Assembly: GCA_002683135.1 (NCBI GenBank)
Contig: NYSS01000152.1
Location: 25,583 to 89,582 of the forward strand
DNA length: 64,000 bases
Direction: 5' to 3'
From: Planctomycetota bacterium
GTDB taxonomy: Bacteria > Planctomycetota > GCA-002687715
Positions 43,498 to 53,001 of this stretch are shown here, piece after piece (the stretch's first letter is position 1; every line of letters starts with the position of its first letter). The notes beneath the pieces were generated by a model, which was given only the letters and a program-made list of their open reading frames with translations, ran no database searches and was not told the DNA's origin. Made by a program: the position numbers and the translations under genes.

Positions 43498-44205
43498 ATG
43501 AGCGACGTGCAAGATGAGAGCCGCTTGTCGCAGTGGGGTGCGCTTGCCGGTGGGCTCGCCCACGAGATCAAGAATCCCCTGAGCACGATGAACATCAGCC
43601 TGCAGCTCCTGGAGGAGGATCTCCGGGAGCGGCCCCAGGTGGGGTCCGCCAAGCTGTTGCCTCGGGTGGAGCTTTTGACTTCGGAGGTCCAGCGTCTCCA
43701 GCGCATCGTCAACGACTTCCTGAAGCTCGCCAAGGCGCCTGAACTCGATTTGAAGGAGCTGGACCCCAATACGCTCGTCGAGGCGATCCAGGCGTTCGTT
43801 TTGCCCGAGTTCGAGCGCCAGAGCGTGGCGCTCGCCATCCAATTGGATCGCGCGGCGGGTTCCATCCGGGTAGACCCAGATCTGGTGCGTCAGGCATTGT
43901 TGAACATCATCCGCAACGCGCTGCAGGCGATGCCGGACGGCGGGACCTTGACGGTCCAGACGATTGCGTCGGACGAGGTGTTTCGGATTGAGTTCATCGA
44001 CACGGGCGCCGGGATGGATGCTGGAGTGCGCGCCCGCGTGTTCGACGGGTTCTTCTCTACCCGTCCTGGCGGCACCGGTATCGGGCTCGCGATCACGCGT
44101 CAGATCATTCAGCTGCACGGGGGCGACGTGATCTGCGAGAGCGCTCCAGGTCTCGGTAGTAAGTTCACCGTGACGCTGCCGATACACGGTCCGGAGGGCG
44201 CATGA
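43498..44205 (+). CDS. Soluble sensor histidine kinase (NtrB-like core)
   Basis: A 235-residue kinase lacking TM segments or an obvious sensor domain. The H box GLAHEIKNPLSTMNI has the phosphorylated His at residue 22; N box LVRQALLNIIRNALQAM, G1 DTGAGM, F box GFFSTRPGG and G2 GTGIGLAITRQIIQLHGG are intact, so it should be active. Its stop overlaps the start of a sigma-54 response regulator (ATGA), forming a two-component pair. With no input domain it probably senses through partners, as NtrB-type or chimeric kinases do. Confidence 0.9.
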   Translation: MSDVQDESRLSQWGALAGGLAHEIKNPLSTMNISLQLLEEDLRERPQVGSAKLLPRVELLTSEVQRLQRIVNDFLKLAKAPELDLKELDPNTLVEAIQAFVLPEFERQSVALAIQLDRAAGSIRVDPDLVRQALLNIIRNALQAMPDGGTLTVQTIASDEVFRIEFIDTGAGMDAGVRARVFDGFFSTRPGGTGIGLAITRQIIQLHGGDVICESAPGLGSKFTVTLPIHGPEGA

Positions 44206-45584
44206 GCGACGCGTCGCGCATGAAGATCCTCATCGTCGAGGACGAACGCAACCACGCGGACGTGTTGGCCGAGTTGCTTGAGCGATCCGGCTACGCTGTT
44301 TCGGTCGCGCTCACCTTCGACGACGGGAAGCGGATGTTGGAATCGACGCCGCCCGATCTGGTCATCACCGACCTCGACCTCGGCGCTCATCGCGGCACCG
44401 AACTGCTACGCGTGGCTAGGGCGTTGGCCCGTCCCGTCGATGTGATGCTGATCTCGGGTGTGGGGAGCATCGAGGACGCGGTCGAGGCTATGCAGCTCGG
44501 CGCGGTGCACTACTTCACCAAGCCGCTGGATGTGCAGGAGATCCGCTCAGTCGTTGGCAAGGCCGCCGAGCGATTGCGTGCGCGCCGAGCGGGAGTGGAG
44601 GCGGATTCCGGCCTCCACGAGTTCGAGGGTATTGTCGGCCGGAGTCAGGGGATGGTGCAGGTGTACGAGACCATCCGTCGCATCGCGCCGACGACTGCGA
44701 CGGTCCTCATCCAGGGCGAGAACGGGACCGGTAAGGAGCTGGTCGCCAAGGCGATTCACGCCCTGTCGCCCCGGGCTGGGGAGCCGTTCGTCGCCTTGAA
44801 CTGCGCGGCTCTGGGGGGCGAGGGGTTGCTCGACTCGGAGCTGTTCGGGCACGAACGCGGCGCGTTCACCGGAGCCGCCGCTGCGCGGGAAGGGAAGTTC
44901 GAGTACGCGAATGAGGGCACCCTGTTCCTCGATGAGGTGGGCGACATGCCGCTCTCCTTGCAGGTCAAGTTGCTACGCGTGATCCAGGAACGGGAGATCG
45001 TTCGACTCGGTAGCAACAAGACGGTCAAGGTTGACGTCCGTCTGCTGTGTGCGACGAACAAGGACCTGGAAGCTGAGATCCAGGAGGGGCGGTTCCGCGA
45101 GGACCTCTATTATCGGATCAAGGTGGTGAGCCTGGAGTTGCCGCCCCTGCGAGAGCGAACCGATGACATCTCGCTGCTGGTATCCGCGTTCATTAAGGAA
45201 TTCTCCGCCGCCCACGGGCGAGAGGTGATGGGCATCACCGACGAAGCGTTGGAGATCCTTGCTGCGCAAATCTGGAAGGGCAACGTCCGCGAGCTCCGCA
45301 ACGTCGTCGAGACCATGATGCTGCTGTCGCAGGGCGATCGACTCGGAGTGGGGGATCTGCCTGCGGAGATCGATCATCGACCGTCGTCGCCTTCAACTGC
45401 CCTCGTGTCGGTGGACGACCTCTCCGCCTATACGCTCGAGCAGTGGGAGGAGGAGCTGATCCGGCTCCAGTTGGATCGCCACGAGGGGAACCGTGGCAAA
45501 GTGGCGAAGGCCCTCGGCATCAGTGAGCGGACCCTCTATCGCAAGCTCAAGGAGTACGGGCTGACGGAGTGGGGGCGAGCCTAG
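44202..45584 (+). CDS. Sigma-54-dependent response regulator (NtrC family)
   Basis: A 460-residue activator. Receiver residues 7-120 with phospho-acceptor Asp57 (LVITDLDLG); AAA+ domain about 140-370 with Walker A GENGTGKE, the sigma-54 contact loop GAFTGA (220-225), Walker B FLDEVGD and sensor region; Fis-type HTH at the C-terminus (GKVAKALGISERTLYRKLKEYG). All motifs needed to open a sigma-54 promoter are present. It is overlapped by its kinase and followed, 189 bases on, by dnaK, in whose upstream region a sigma-54-type promoter and a dyad were found. Confidence 0.92.
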   Translation: MSDASRMKILIVEDERNHADVLAELLERSGYAVSVALTFDDGKRMLESTPPDLVITDLDLGAHRGTELLRVARALARPVDVMLISGVGSIEDAVEAMQLGAVHYFTKPLDVQEIRSVVGKAAERLRARRAGVEADSGLHEFEGIVGRSQGMVQVYETIRRIAPTTATVLIQGENGTGKELVAKAIHALSPRAGEPFVALNCAALGGEGLLDSELFGHERGAFTGAAAAREGKFEYANEGTLFLDEVGDMPLSLQVKLLRVIQEREIVRLGSNKTVKVDVRLLCATNKDLEAEIQEGRFREDLYYRIKVVSLELPPLRERTDDISLLVSAFIKEFSAAHGREVMGITDEALEILAAQIWKGNVRELRNVVETMMLLSQGDRLGVGDLPAEIDHRPSSPSTALVSVDDLSAYTLEQWEEELIRLQLDRHEGNRGKVAKALGISERTLYRKLKEYGLTEWGRA

Positions 45585-45628
45585 TTCCTTGCTCCTGCCA
45601 CATTGGCGCTTCCTCTGCCCTTCTGTCA

Positions 45629-45644
45629 GGAATGCCGGCATCCC
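45629..45644. promoter_or_regulatory. Dyad upstream of dnaK, candidate activator-binding site
   Basis: GG-A-ATGCCGGCAT-C-CC: the central 10 bases (45632-45641) are a perfect palindrome and the flanking GG/CC extend it. It lies about 107 bases before the predicted sigma-54 start site, in the range where NtrC-type activators bind. Confidence 0.35.
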
Positions 45645-45717
45645 GATGTCGCGGCAGGTGCGCCGCAACATTAGTTATTCCATAGGTTTAGAGCCCGCGG
45701 GGCGGACTCTCGCCCTC

Positions 45718-45733
45718 TGGCATCGCGCTTGCA
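45718..45733 (+). promoter_or_regulatory. Sigma-54 (-24/-12) promoter of dnaK
   Basis: TGGCAT-CGCGC-TTGCA: the invariant GG (45719-45720) and GC (45731-45732) are separated by exactly 10 bases, and only one core base differs from TGGCAC-N5-TTGCA. Transcription would start near 45744, 30 bases before ATG 45774. No CIRCE (TTAGCACTC) element was seen in the 189-base gap. Confidence 0.6.
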
Positions 45734-45773
45734 ATAGAAGGGGCAGACCCCAAACAACCGGGAGGAAAGCAAC

Positions 45774-47696
45774 ATGGCGAAGATCATCGGTATCGACCTG
45801 GGCACCACGAATTCGGTGGTCGCCGTCGTCGAGGGCGGCAAGCCCGAGGTCATCGTCAACAACGAGGGCAACCGCACCACTCCCTCCGTCGTTGCGTTCA
45901 CAGACAACGGCGAAGAGCTGGTCGGCGTGCCGGCGAAGCGACAGGCGGTGACCAACCCGAAGAACACCATCTTCAGCATCAAGCGCTTCATGGGACGTCG
46001 TCACAGTGAGGTGAGCGACGAGCAGGTCACCGTGCCGTACGAGATCACGGGCGGCTCGGACGATTATGTGAAGGTCGGGGTGCGGGGCGAGGTGATGGCG
46101 CCGGTCAAGATCTCGGCGAAGGTCCTGCGTCGCCTGAAGGAGGTCGCCGAAGCGCACCTGGGAGAGACCGTCGAAAAGGCGGTCATCACGGTCCCTGCAT
46201 ACTTCAATGACGCACAGCGCCAGGCGACCAAGGATTCGGGCACGATCGCAGGCCTCGATGTGGTGAGGATCATCAATGAACCCACCGCTGCTGCGCTCGC
46301 CTACGGCCTCGACAAGAAGAAGGACGAGAAGATCGCCATCTACGATTTTGGTGGTGGCACGTTCGACATTTCGATCCTCGAGGTCGCGGACGCTGGCGAC
46401 GGGAACACGACGTTCGAGGTCCTCGCGACGAACGGTGACACCCACCTTGGCGGCGATGACCTGGACCAGGCTCTGATCGACCACGTCGCATCCGCGTTCG
46501 AGAACGAGCAGGGTATCGATTTGCGGAAGGATCAGATGGCTCTGCAGCGCTTGAAGGAGGCCTGCGAGAAGGCCAAGTGCGAGCTCTCCAGTTCCAACCA
46601 AACCGAGATCAATCTGCCGTTCATCACGGCAGACGCGAGCGGCCCCAAGCACCTCCAACTTTCGATGAGCCGTACGGACTTCGAGCGCCTCATCGACCCG
46701 TTCGTGCAACGCTCGAGGGAGCCTTGCGTCACAGCCCTTCGTGACGCGGGCCTCGACGCGAGCGCGGTGGACGAGGTGATCCTCGTCGGCGGCTCGACCC
46801 GCATCCCGTCTGTGCAGAAACTCGTGCAGGACGTGTTCGGTAAAGAGCCGAATCGCAGCGTGAACCCTGACGAAGTCGTGGCCATGGGCGCGGCGATCCA
46901 GGGCTCGATCCTTGCGGGTGATCGCAGTGATGTCCTGCTCCTGGACGTGACGCCCCTGTCCCTCGGAATCGAGACGCTGGGCGGCCGTATGACGACCCTC
47001 ATCGACAAGAACACGACCATCCCCTGCAAGAAGAGTCAGGTCTTTAGCACGGCAGATGACAACCAGCCGACGGTGACCATCCAGGTGTCCCAGGGCGAGC
47101 GGCCGATGGCGCAAGACAACAGGCTCCTCGACAGGTTTGACCTCGAGGGTATCCCGCCTGCGCCGCGCGGAATCCCCAAGATCGAGGTCACGTTCGATAT
47201 CGACGCGAACGGCATCCTCAAGGTCAGCGCGAAGGACCAGGGCACCGGTGCCGAGAAGAACGTCACCATCAAGAACTCGTCCGGTCTTGACGACTCCGAG
47301 ATCGAGAAGATGAAGGCGGACGCCGAGTCACACGCCGACGAAGACCAGAAGCGTCGCGACCTGGTTGATGCCAAGAACCAGGGGGACGGGCTCTGCTACG
47401 AGATGGAGAAGCAGCTAAAGGAGCACGGCGACAAGCTCGATGACTCGGAGAAGAACGCGATCAGCGCGGCCGCCGCGGATCTCAAGAAGGCGCTCGAGAC
47501 GGACGACCTCGGTGAGATCCAGGCCAAGTCCGAAGCTCTGAAGCAGGCCTCCTACAAGCTGGCAGAGAAGATGTACGCAGAGACCGGAGGGGCGGGCGCC
47601 GACGGCCCGACGCCAGAGGCCGGGCCCGAGTCGACCGAGGGCGTGGCGGACGGTGACGAGAAGATCATCGACGCTGATTTCGAGGTGAAGAGCTGA
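45774..47696 (+). CDS. dnaK: Molecular chaperone DnaK (Hsp70)
   Basis: A 640-residue Hsp70, standard length. N-terminal [64 protein letters not shown] and [13 protein letters not shown] make the ATPase domain; the substrate domain begins after [14 protein letters not shown]. The C-terminus is acidic and Gly-rich, ending DADFEVK, close to the EEVD-like bacterial tail. The ATG follows GGGAGGAAAG. No grpE or dnaJ is adjacent. Regulation is apparently by sigma-54 rather than the usual CIRCE/HrcA or sigma-32 (see the promoter). Confidence 0.97.
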   Translation: MAKIIGIDLGTTNSVVAVVEGGKPEVIVNNEGNRTTPSVVAFTDNGEELVGVPAKRQAVTNPKNTIFSIKRFMGRRHSEVSDEQVTVPYEITGGSDDYVKVGVRGEVMAPVKISAKVLRRLKEVAEAHLGETVEKAVITVPAYFNDAQRQATKDSGTIAGLDVVRIINEPTAAALAYGLDKKKDEKIAIYDFGGGTFDISILEVADAGDGNTTFEVLATNGDTHLGGDDLDQALIDHVASAFENEQGIDLRKDQMALQRLKEACEKAKCELSSSNQTEINLPFITADASGPKHLQLSMSRTDFERLIDPFVQRSREPCVTALRDAGLDASAVDEVILVGGSTRIPSVQKLVQDVFGKEPNRSVNPDEVVAMGAAIQGSILAGDRSDVLLLDVTPLSLGIETLGGRMTTLIDKNTTIPCKKSQVFSTADDNQPTVTIQVSQGERPMAQDNRLLDRFDLEGIPPAPRGIPKIEVTFDIDANGILKVSAKDQGTGAEKNVTIKNSSGLDDSEIEKMKADAESHADEDQKRRDLVDAKNQGDGLCYEMEKQLKEHGDKLDDSEKNAISAAAADLKKALETDDLGEIQAKSEALKQASYKLAEKMYAETGGAGADGPTPEAGPESTEGVADGDEKIIDADFEVKS

Positions 47697-47917
47697 TCTA
47701 GGGTAGGGGAACCGTCCGTTCGTTCGGGCGGCTCCGCCTCGCTGATGGCTGGATCCAGCGGCCGGGATGGCCCGCTGCTTGCTGACGCGCCTCTAATCGA
47801 GCGGTCACGCACCTTGATCCCGCATCCAGGGGGACGAACAATGCGCCGGAGCCAACCGTGCGCGCCGCCGTCCGCTTAGGCGTGGGTGCGTGCCCTGTCT
47901 TTCGGAGCCAGAGTCCT

Positions 47918-48820
47918 TTGATCGAGGCCGGAAATCTCATCAAGCGCTATGGCCCTTTCCTCGCCCTCGACCACGTGTCGTTCAGCGTCGAGAAGGGGCG
48001 GGTCGCCGGCTTCCTCGGCTTGAATGGCGCCGGCAAGACGACGACGTTGCGCATCGCGTCGTGCTACATGCCGCCGTCGTCCGGCTGGTTGAAGATCGCC
48101 GGGTTCGACAGCGTCCGGCAATCCGAAGACGTGCGCCGTCGCATCGGGTATCTGCCGGAGCGGGTGCCGCTGTACGAGGACCTCCGGGTATACGAGTACC
48201 TTCGGTTTCGTTCGCGGCTGAAGGGTGTACGTGGCGGTGACGTGAAAACTGCGGTGGAACGCGTGATCGGGCACTGCGGACTCGAGACCAAGCGCAGGGC
48301 GCCTATCGGGACGCTGTCGAAGGGGTTTCGGCAGCGCGTCGGCATCGCGGACGCGTTGGTGCACGAACCGGATCTCCTCCTGCTGGACGAGCCCACGTCG
48401 GGGCTCGATCCGGATCAGCGCATCGAGCTGCGCGGATTGATCCGAGGGCTGGGTGAAGAGCGGACCGTCTTGTTGTCGACCCACATCCTGTCCGAGGCTG
48501 AGGCTACGTGCGACGACGTCATCGTGATTCACCGGGGACGGATCCGAGCCGCTGACCGGCTCGAGCGTCTGCGGGATGCGGGGGCCTCCGGGTTTCAGGT
48601 GCGCCACACCGGGCCCGCGCTCGATGGTTACGACCCTGGCGTCGAGTACGAGGCGGAGGGCGGCATCGTGACGGTCAGGGCCCCTGACCAAGAGGGCGCC
48701 TCGCGGGCGGCGGAGGCCGCTGTGCGTGCCGGGCGCAGTGTGCTCGAATTGAGCCGGGTCACGGCTACGCTCGAGGAGGTGTTCATTCGTCTCACGACCG
48801 GCAGGGAGGACGGCGCATGA
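47918..48820 (+). CDS. GldA-like ABC transporter ATP-binding protein
   Basis: A 300-residue ATPase, the first gene of a four-gene cluster. Walker A GLNGAGKTT, Q-loop YLPERVPLYEDL, signature TLSKGFRQRVGIADA, Walker B LLLLDEPTSGLDP, H-loop STHILSEAEAT. TTG 47918 gives the usual start MIEAGNLIKRYG; GTG 47858, with GGAG at good spacing, would add 20 residues of unusual codon use. In Flavobacteria GldA-GldF-GldG are needed for gliding, but in other phyla this set (with a DUF4340 partner) is a widespread ABC exporter of unknown substrate. Confidence 0.88.
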   Translation: MIEAGNLIKRYGPFLALDHVSFSVEKGRVAGFLGLNGAGKTTTLRIASCYMPPSSGWLKIAGFDSVRQSEDVRRRIGYLPERVPLYEDLRVYEYLRFRSRLKGVRGGDVKTAVERVIGHCGLETKRRAPIGTLSKGFRQRVGIADALVHEPDLLLLDEPTSGLDPDQRIELRGLIRGLGEERTVLLSTHILSEAEATCDDVIVIHRGRIRAADRLERLRDAGASGFQVRHTGPALDGYDPGVEYEAEGGIVTVRAPDQEGASRAAEAAVRAGRSVLELSRVTATLEEVFIRLTTGREDGA

Positions 48821-49551
48821 GGCGACTCGTGATCCTGTTTCGCCGCGAGCTGGCGTCCCAGCTCATGTCGCCGACGTCGTGGGCCCTGTTGACCTTGGTC
48901 TGGCTGGTGCACGGGATCATGTTCCGTTGGATCATCATGCCGAGCACCCCGGGCGACATCATGTACATGACGTGGCGCAGCGCTGGCATGGCGCTTTGGG
49001 TCCAGCTCTTGCTCGTGCCCCTTCAAACCATGCGATTGATCTCAGAGGAGAAGCGCAGCGGGACCTTCGAGATGTTGGTGACGACGCCTGCCCGTGACCA
49101 CGAGATCGTCATCGGGAAGTTCCTCGGCGCCTTCGTCTTCAACGCCATGGTGTGGCTCGTCATACCCATCCACGCGGTGATCATCACGAGGGCGGGTGGC
49201 GCGCCGCCCATGGGGCCAGTCTGGTGCAGCTACGTGGCGGTGGTGGCTACGGGCGCCCTGTACATCGCCGTCGGCCTCGTCGCCTCTGCGCTGACCCGTC
49301 ACCAGATCCTCGCCGCGTTTCTCGGCGTCGTGTTGCTGATCCTCATCGGCGTCGCGCCGATGATGTGGCAGGTGATCCCTGAGGACTGGCCCACACTGCG
49401 TGCGGTGGTCAGGGCGGGAGACCTGAACTTGCAACTCGAAGAGGCCGCCCGCGGTCTGCTGGATCTCGTGCACCTCACGTACAAGCTGGCTTTCTCCTGC
49501 CTGTTCCTGCTCTACACGACTCGCATCCTGGAGACCCGAAAGTGGGCGTGA
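48817..49551 (+). CDS. GldF-like ABC transporter permease
   Basis: A 244-residue ABC-2 permease with about six TM helices, coupled to the ATPase by ATGA. The region MRLISEEKRSGTFEMLVTTPARDHEIVIGKFLGAFVF is the conserved coupling element of GldF/NosY-like permeases. A further six-helix pattern includes YVAVVATGALYIAVGLVASALT and LAAFLGVVLLILIGVAPMMW. It overlaps the GldG-like gene by 10 bases. Confidence 0.85.
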   Translation: MRRLVILFRRELASQLMSPTSWALLTLVWLVHGIMFRWIIMPSTPGDIMYMTWRSAGMALWVQLLLVPLQTMRLISEEKRSGTFEMLVTTPARDHEIVIGKFLGAFVFNAMVWLVIPIHAVIITRAGGAPPMGPVWCSYVAVVATGALYIAVGLVASALTRHQILAAFLGVVLLILIGVAPMMWQVIPEDWPTLRAVVRAGDLNLQLEEAARGLLDLVHLTYKLAFSCLFLLYTTRILETRKWA

Positions 49552-51137
49552 ACAAGCGGGGCGACAAGGATGTCGGCTTGACGGGCGGCTATCGGTTTGG
49601 CGTCGCGGTGAATGTCGTCGTCATTTGCATCCTCGGAACGGCGCTCGCTATCGGTGTCGTAGCTGCGGTGCGGCAGCTCTCCTACCGGGTTGATCTGCGC
49701 TTCGACACCACCCACGACAAGAGGTATGAGCTCGATCCGCTGGCGAAGCAGCTGCTCAGGGACCTGGCGGCGCCGCTCGAAGTGTTCTATTGCTGGGGCT
49801 TCGACGACGACCTGAAGGCGCGCGCCCGGGATGGGTCGGGGCAGGTTCGCGGTGAGATCCTCGCCCGGGAGTACCAGCCAATCCTACAAGGGGCTCAGGT
49901 CCGCATCCGGCAGGTGCTCCAGGAGTGGGCGAAGGCGACGCCGCACCTCGAGTTGACCGTGGCGTATCAGGAACGCCAGGCCATGAAGGTCGAAGCGGTC
50001 GCGCGCAAGCTCGGAATAGAGCCTAAGCAGACACTCAATCGTGTCATCTTGCGCCACGGCGGGCGTCAGCTTGAGATCCCGTTGCGACGCATGATGGTCG
50101 ACATGCAGTGGGGGATGCTGTCCGTTGGCCGGGTTCGAGTGCAGCCCCAGCCACCGCGATCGTGGCGTGTCCGTGAAGAACTGGTCGCGGCGCTCCGTTC
50201 GATCACCGCCGGAGAGACCATTCCCATCGGTGTGCTGAGGGGGTTTCGTGCACGGATGGAGCCGGGCACCGATGAATATAGGGTCGTGTCCCGGATGCTG
50301 GAGGGGGAGGGCTACGACCCCGTTCCCCTGGATCTAACGGCGCCCGTCCCGGAGCACCTGCGGGCCATTATTGTCGGCGCGCCACGGGCGCCCCTGGATG
50401 CCCAAGCCGCCCGCAATCTTCAGGCATTCGAGCGCCGCGGAGGCCGCATCCTGGTGTGCGCGTCGGCCGCCGGTCCGGAGCCGTTCCAGCGCATCCTCGA
50501 GCCGTACGGCTTGTCCCTGCCCCCCCAGCTGATCGCGGATGACGAAAAGAACCGGCCCGCGAACCGTGAGCCGGGGGTCCTGGAAAGTTCGGAGATGTGT
50601 GTCGGTGAGCACCGGATCGTCCGCGGACTGAAGAAGCGGGTCCGTGTCTTCATGGGGATCTGTCGACCGATCGTCGTGGATGCGAAGGCGAGCGGTCAGA
50701 AGCGGGCGACCCGGCTCATGGAGGTCTCGCCCCATGCGCAGGCGGACGTCGTGCGCTTTGAAGCCGAAACGGGAAAGGTGCAGCGCGTCCCCGGCCGTCG
50801 CCAGAATCTCGGGGCTGCATGTGTGGCGGTGGCTTGTGAGCGGCGCCTTGACGCCGGGGGCACCGCGCGTCTGGTTGTCGTAGGGACAGAGGATGTGTTT
50901 CAGACCCGGGCGCTGCTCGGTGGGTCACTGTATGGCAACCGAGATTTACTGCTCAATTCGGTGGCGTGGCTGACCGACCGGGAATCCGCCATCGGCCTCG
51001 TGCCTCGCACCGAGCAGCAGGACCGGTGGATCAGCACACGTAAACTAGAGTTGCCTTTCACCGTCGTCGCCGTCGTGATCATGCCGTTGCTCGCAGCGCT
51101 GGCCGGACTGGTCGCGTATTACGTTCGCAGGAATTGA
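49542..51137 (+). CDS. GldG-like protein (ABC auxiliary, IFT52-like domain)
   Basis: A 531-residue protein, GTG start 49542 (GTG 49548 is an alternative in a GTGA overlap). N-terminal TM (VNVVVICILGTALAIGVVAAV), a periplasmic domain beginning RVDLRFDTTHDKRYELDPLAKQLLRDLAAPLEVFYCW, which is the recognisable GldG/ABC_transp_aux pattern, and a C-terminal TM (FTVVAVVIMPLLAALAGLVAYYV). It partners GldA and GldF. Total length is typical (about 500). Confidence 0.85.
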   Translation: MGVNKRGDKDVGLTGGYRFGVAVNVVVICILGTALAIGVVAAVRQLSYRVDLRFDTTHDKRYELDPLAKQLLRDLAAPLEVFYCWGFDDDLKARARDGSGQVRGEILAREYQPILQGAQVRIRQVLQEWAKATPHLELTVAYQERQAMKVEAVARKLGIEPKQTLNRVILRHGGRQLEIPLRRMMVDMQWGMLSVGRVRVQPQPPRSWRVREELVAALRSITAGETIPIGVLRGFRARMEPGTDEYRVVSRMLEGEGYDPVPLDLTAPVPEHLRAIIVGAPRAPLDAQAARNLQAFERRGGRILVCASAAGPEPFQRILEPYGLSLPPQLIADDEKNRPANREPGVLESSEMCVGEHRIVRGLKKRVRVFMGICRPIVVDAKASGQKRATRLMEVSPHAQADVVRFEAETGKVQRVPGRRQNLGAACVAVACERRLDAGGTARLVVVGTEDVFQTRALLGGSLYGNRDLLLNSVAWLTDRESAIGLVPRTEQQDRWISTRKLELPFTVVAVVIMPLLAALAGLVAYYVRRN

Positions 51138-51141
51138 CCGG

Positions 51142-52983
51142 GTGAACATCAAGACCACGCTCATCCTCATGCTGCTCGTTGGCGTCCTGCTCGGCGTATG
51201 GACGATCTTCTTGCGGTCGGGCGCAGGGGTGGTCCATCCCGAATGGACCGGGAGGCCGTTCTTTGGCAGCTTCGTGCTCGGTGACGTGTCTGGGGTGCGT
51301 CTGGAGGACGCGGGTGGGCGTCGCCTGAAGGACCCTGTCACGTTTGGCCGGGGCCCGGCAGGGTGGCAGGTGAGCTGCGAGTCCCTGGAGGACGGCAGGG
51401 CGGTGCGAGCGAAGACGCGGGTTGTCGAGGCTTTGCTGGAGACTGTCCAGGCTCTGAAACCGATTCGGATGGTGTTTGAGGAGCCCACCTCCGAGGGAGA
51501 GCAGGGGCTCGGGCTGGGCGTTCGGGATTGCTTGACGATTATGGTGACGGGGCCACAGATGGAGCCGCTGTCGCTGACCTTGGGCGCTGAGGTCGGACCG
51601 GGCGAGGTGGCTTGCCGCGTGAGCACCCGCTCCGAGATATTCTCCGTGCCCCAGGAGGTGCTGAGGGGGCTGGCGATCGAGGCCCGAGACGCGCAGGACC
51701 CGGCGCTGTTGCGTTTGGAGATCCTCGAGGTGATGTCCCTTGCCGTCGATCGCGCGGGCACTCGCGTGCTGTCGCTTGATCGCGGGCATGCTCGCTGGTT
51801 CATGCGGGTGCCGATCGAAGGCGCGCCGGCGGACGGCGAGCGCTGTGACCGATTGCGTAACGCGGTGCTGTCTGCGGCGATTAGGGAGCGGTTGTGGGAT
51901 CAGAAGTCAACCGATGAATTCACAGACCCACCCGCGTGGCGGATCACGGTCGGGACAGCCGGCGGCGCATCACACGTTGTCCGGATAGGGCGCCGGCGGG
52001 GTGACGGCGGCCTCGTGGCGGGGCTCGACGGCAAGCTCCCGATCGTTGTCGTTGGCGACGGGCTACTCCCGTTACTGGAGGGCGATCTCGGGCGCTACAG
52101 AGACCGACGTCCTCTGGATGTTCCCAGCTCACGGGTCATGGGGGTGCGGGTTGAGCGAGAGGGCGCGGGCTCCCTCATGCTCCGACGCCACAATCAACAG
52201 GTGTTCAGGATCACGCTTCCGGGCCGCCCGGCGCCGGACGTTGCGTTGTTCGCTGACGAGGTGGACGCTGGACAGTTTCTGTCCAGTCTCCGAGCCGTGC
52301 AATTCGATCGGTTTGAAATCGAGTCGGCTCCATTCGACACCGACATAGAGGTGGTCGTATCGGTCGCTGAGCCGGGTGCGCGCACGGCGGGCGAGCAGCG
52401 CATCCAGATCGGGGCGGCGATCGGCGGTTCACGGCCACTGCGGGTCGTCGGGCAGCCCGGGATTGGTTGGGTCAAGGACGCGGCCGTCGCGTTCTTGCAG
52501 CGCCCGTACTGGGACTTGCTCGAGCGGCGAGCGAAGTGCACGGACGCGTACTTCAAGGTCGGGCGAGTCGAGGTGACGAATGCGGAGGGCGCGGTGACCC
52601 GGTATATCGGTCGCGTCCCCGGCTTGCAGGCAGACCTGATCCTGTCACGGGTCGAGAACGGCGTGGAAGCAGCGCTCAAGCCAGATGTCCAGAGGCGGCT
52701 GCTGAACGCGATGACCGGGGGCGTCGCGGTCCGTTCGTGGATCGGGGAGGGTTCCCAACCCGAGATGGGCTTCGATAAGCCCCACTTGCTGTTTCGGTGG
52801 TTTGAACCCAAGGGCGCGACCAACAGCGGCATTCCGCAGACCGACGAGGGGGAATGGAAGGCGCTGGTGGTTGGCCGTCGGCAGGCCGACGGGACGTACT
52901 ACGCCATGATCGAAGACGGCAAACTTGATCTCGCGTTCGTGCTCGATCCCATCAACCTCGCGATCTTCACCGACCTGCAGTGA
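51142..52983 (+). CDS. DUF4340 domain protein of the Gld-type ABC cluster
   Basis: A 613-residue protein with GTG start 51142, 4 bases after the gldG-like stop. N-terminal TM (TTLILMLLVGVLLGVWTIFL), then a beta-rich periplasmic part. DUF4340 proteins regularly follow GldG in bacteria and are thought to be part of the export machine. Repeated 'L-x-L-D-R/L-x-x-x-x-W' strands such as LSLDRGHARWFMRVP support the assignment. No catalytic motif. Last gene of the operon; the neighbour at 53002 is convergent. Confidence 0.75.
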   Translation: MNIKTTLILMLLVGVLLGVWTIFLRSGAGVVHPEWTGRPFFGSFVLGDVSGVRLEDAGGRRLKDPVTFGRGPAGWQVSCESLEDGRAVRAKTRVVEALLETVQALKPIRMVFEEPTSEGEQGLGLGVRDCLTIMVTGPQMEPLSLTLGAEVGPGEVACRVSTRSEIFSVPQEVLRGLAIEARDAQDPALLRLEILEVMSLAVDRAGTRVLSLDRGHARWFMRVPIEGAPADGERCDRLRNAVLSAAIRERLWDQKSTDEFTDPPAWRITVGTAGGASHVVRIGRRRGDGGLVAGLDGKLPIVVVGDGLLPLLEGDLGRYRDRRPLDVPSSRVMGVRVEREGAGSLMLRRHNQQVFRITLPGRPAPDVALFADEVDAGQFLSSLRAVQFDRFEIESAPFDTDIEVVVSVAEPGARTAGEQRIQIGAAIGGSRPLRVVGQPGIGWVKDAAVAFLQRPYWDLLERRAKCTDAYFKVGRVEVTNAEGAVTRYIGRVPGLQADLILSRVENGVEAALKPDVQRRLLNAMTGGVAVRSWIGEGSQPEMGFDKPHLLFRWFEPKGATNSGIPQTDEGEWKALVVGRRQADGTYYAMIEDGKLDLAFVLDPINLAIFTDLQ

Positions 52984-53001
52984 TCGCCGGCGGCGCCGGC
53001 G

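Noticed and set aside
45585..45773. CIRCE element at dnaK
   Set aside because: No TTAGCACTC-N9-GAGTGCTAA or close variant was seen in the gap.
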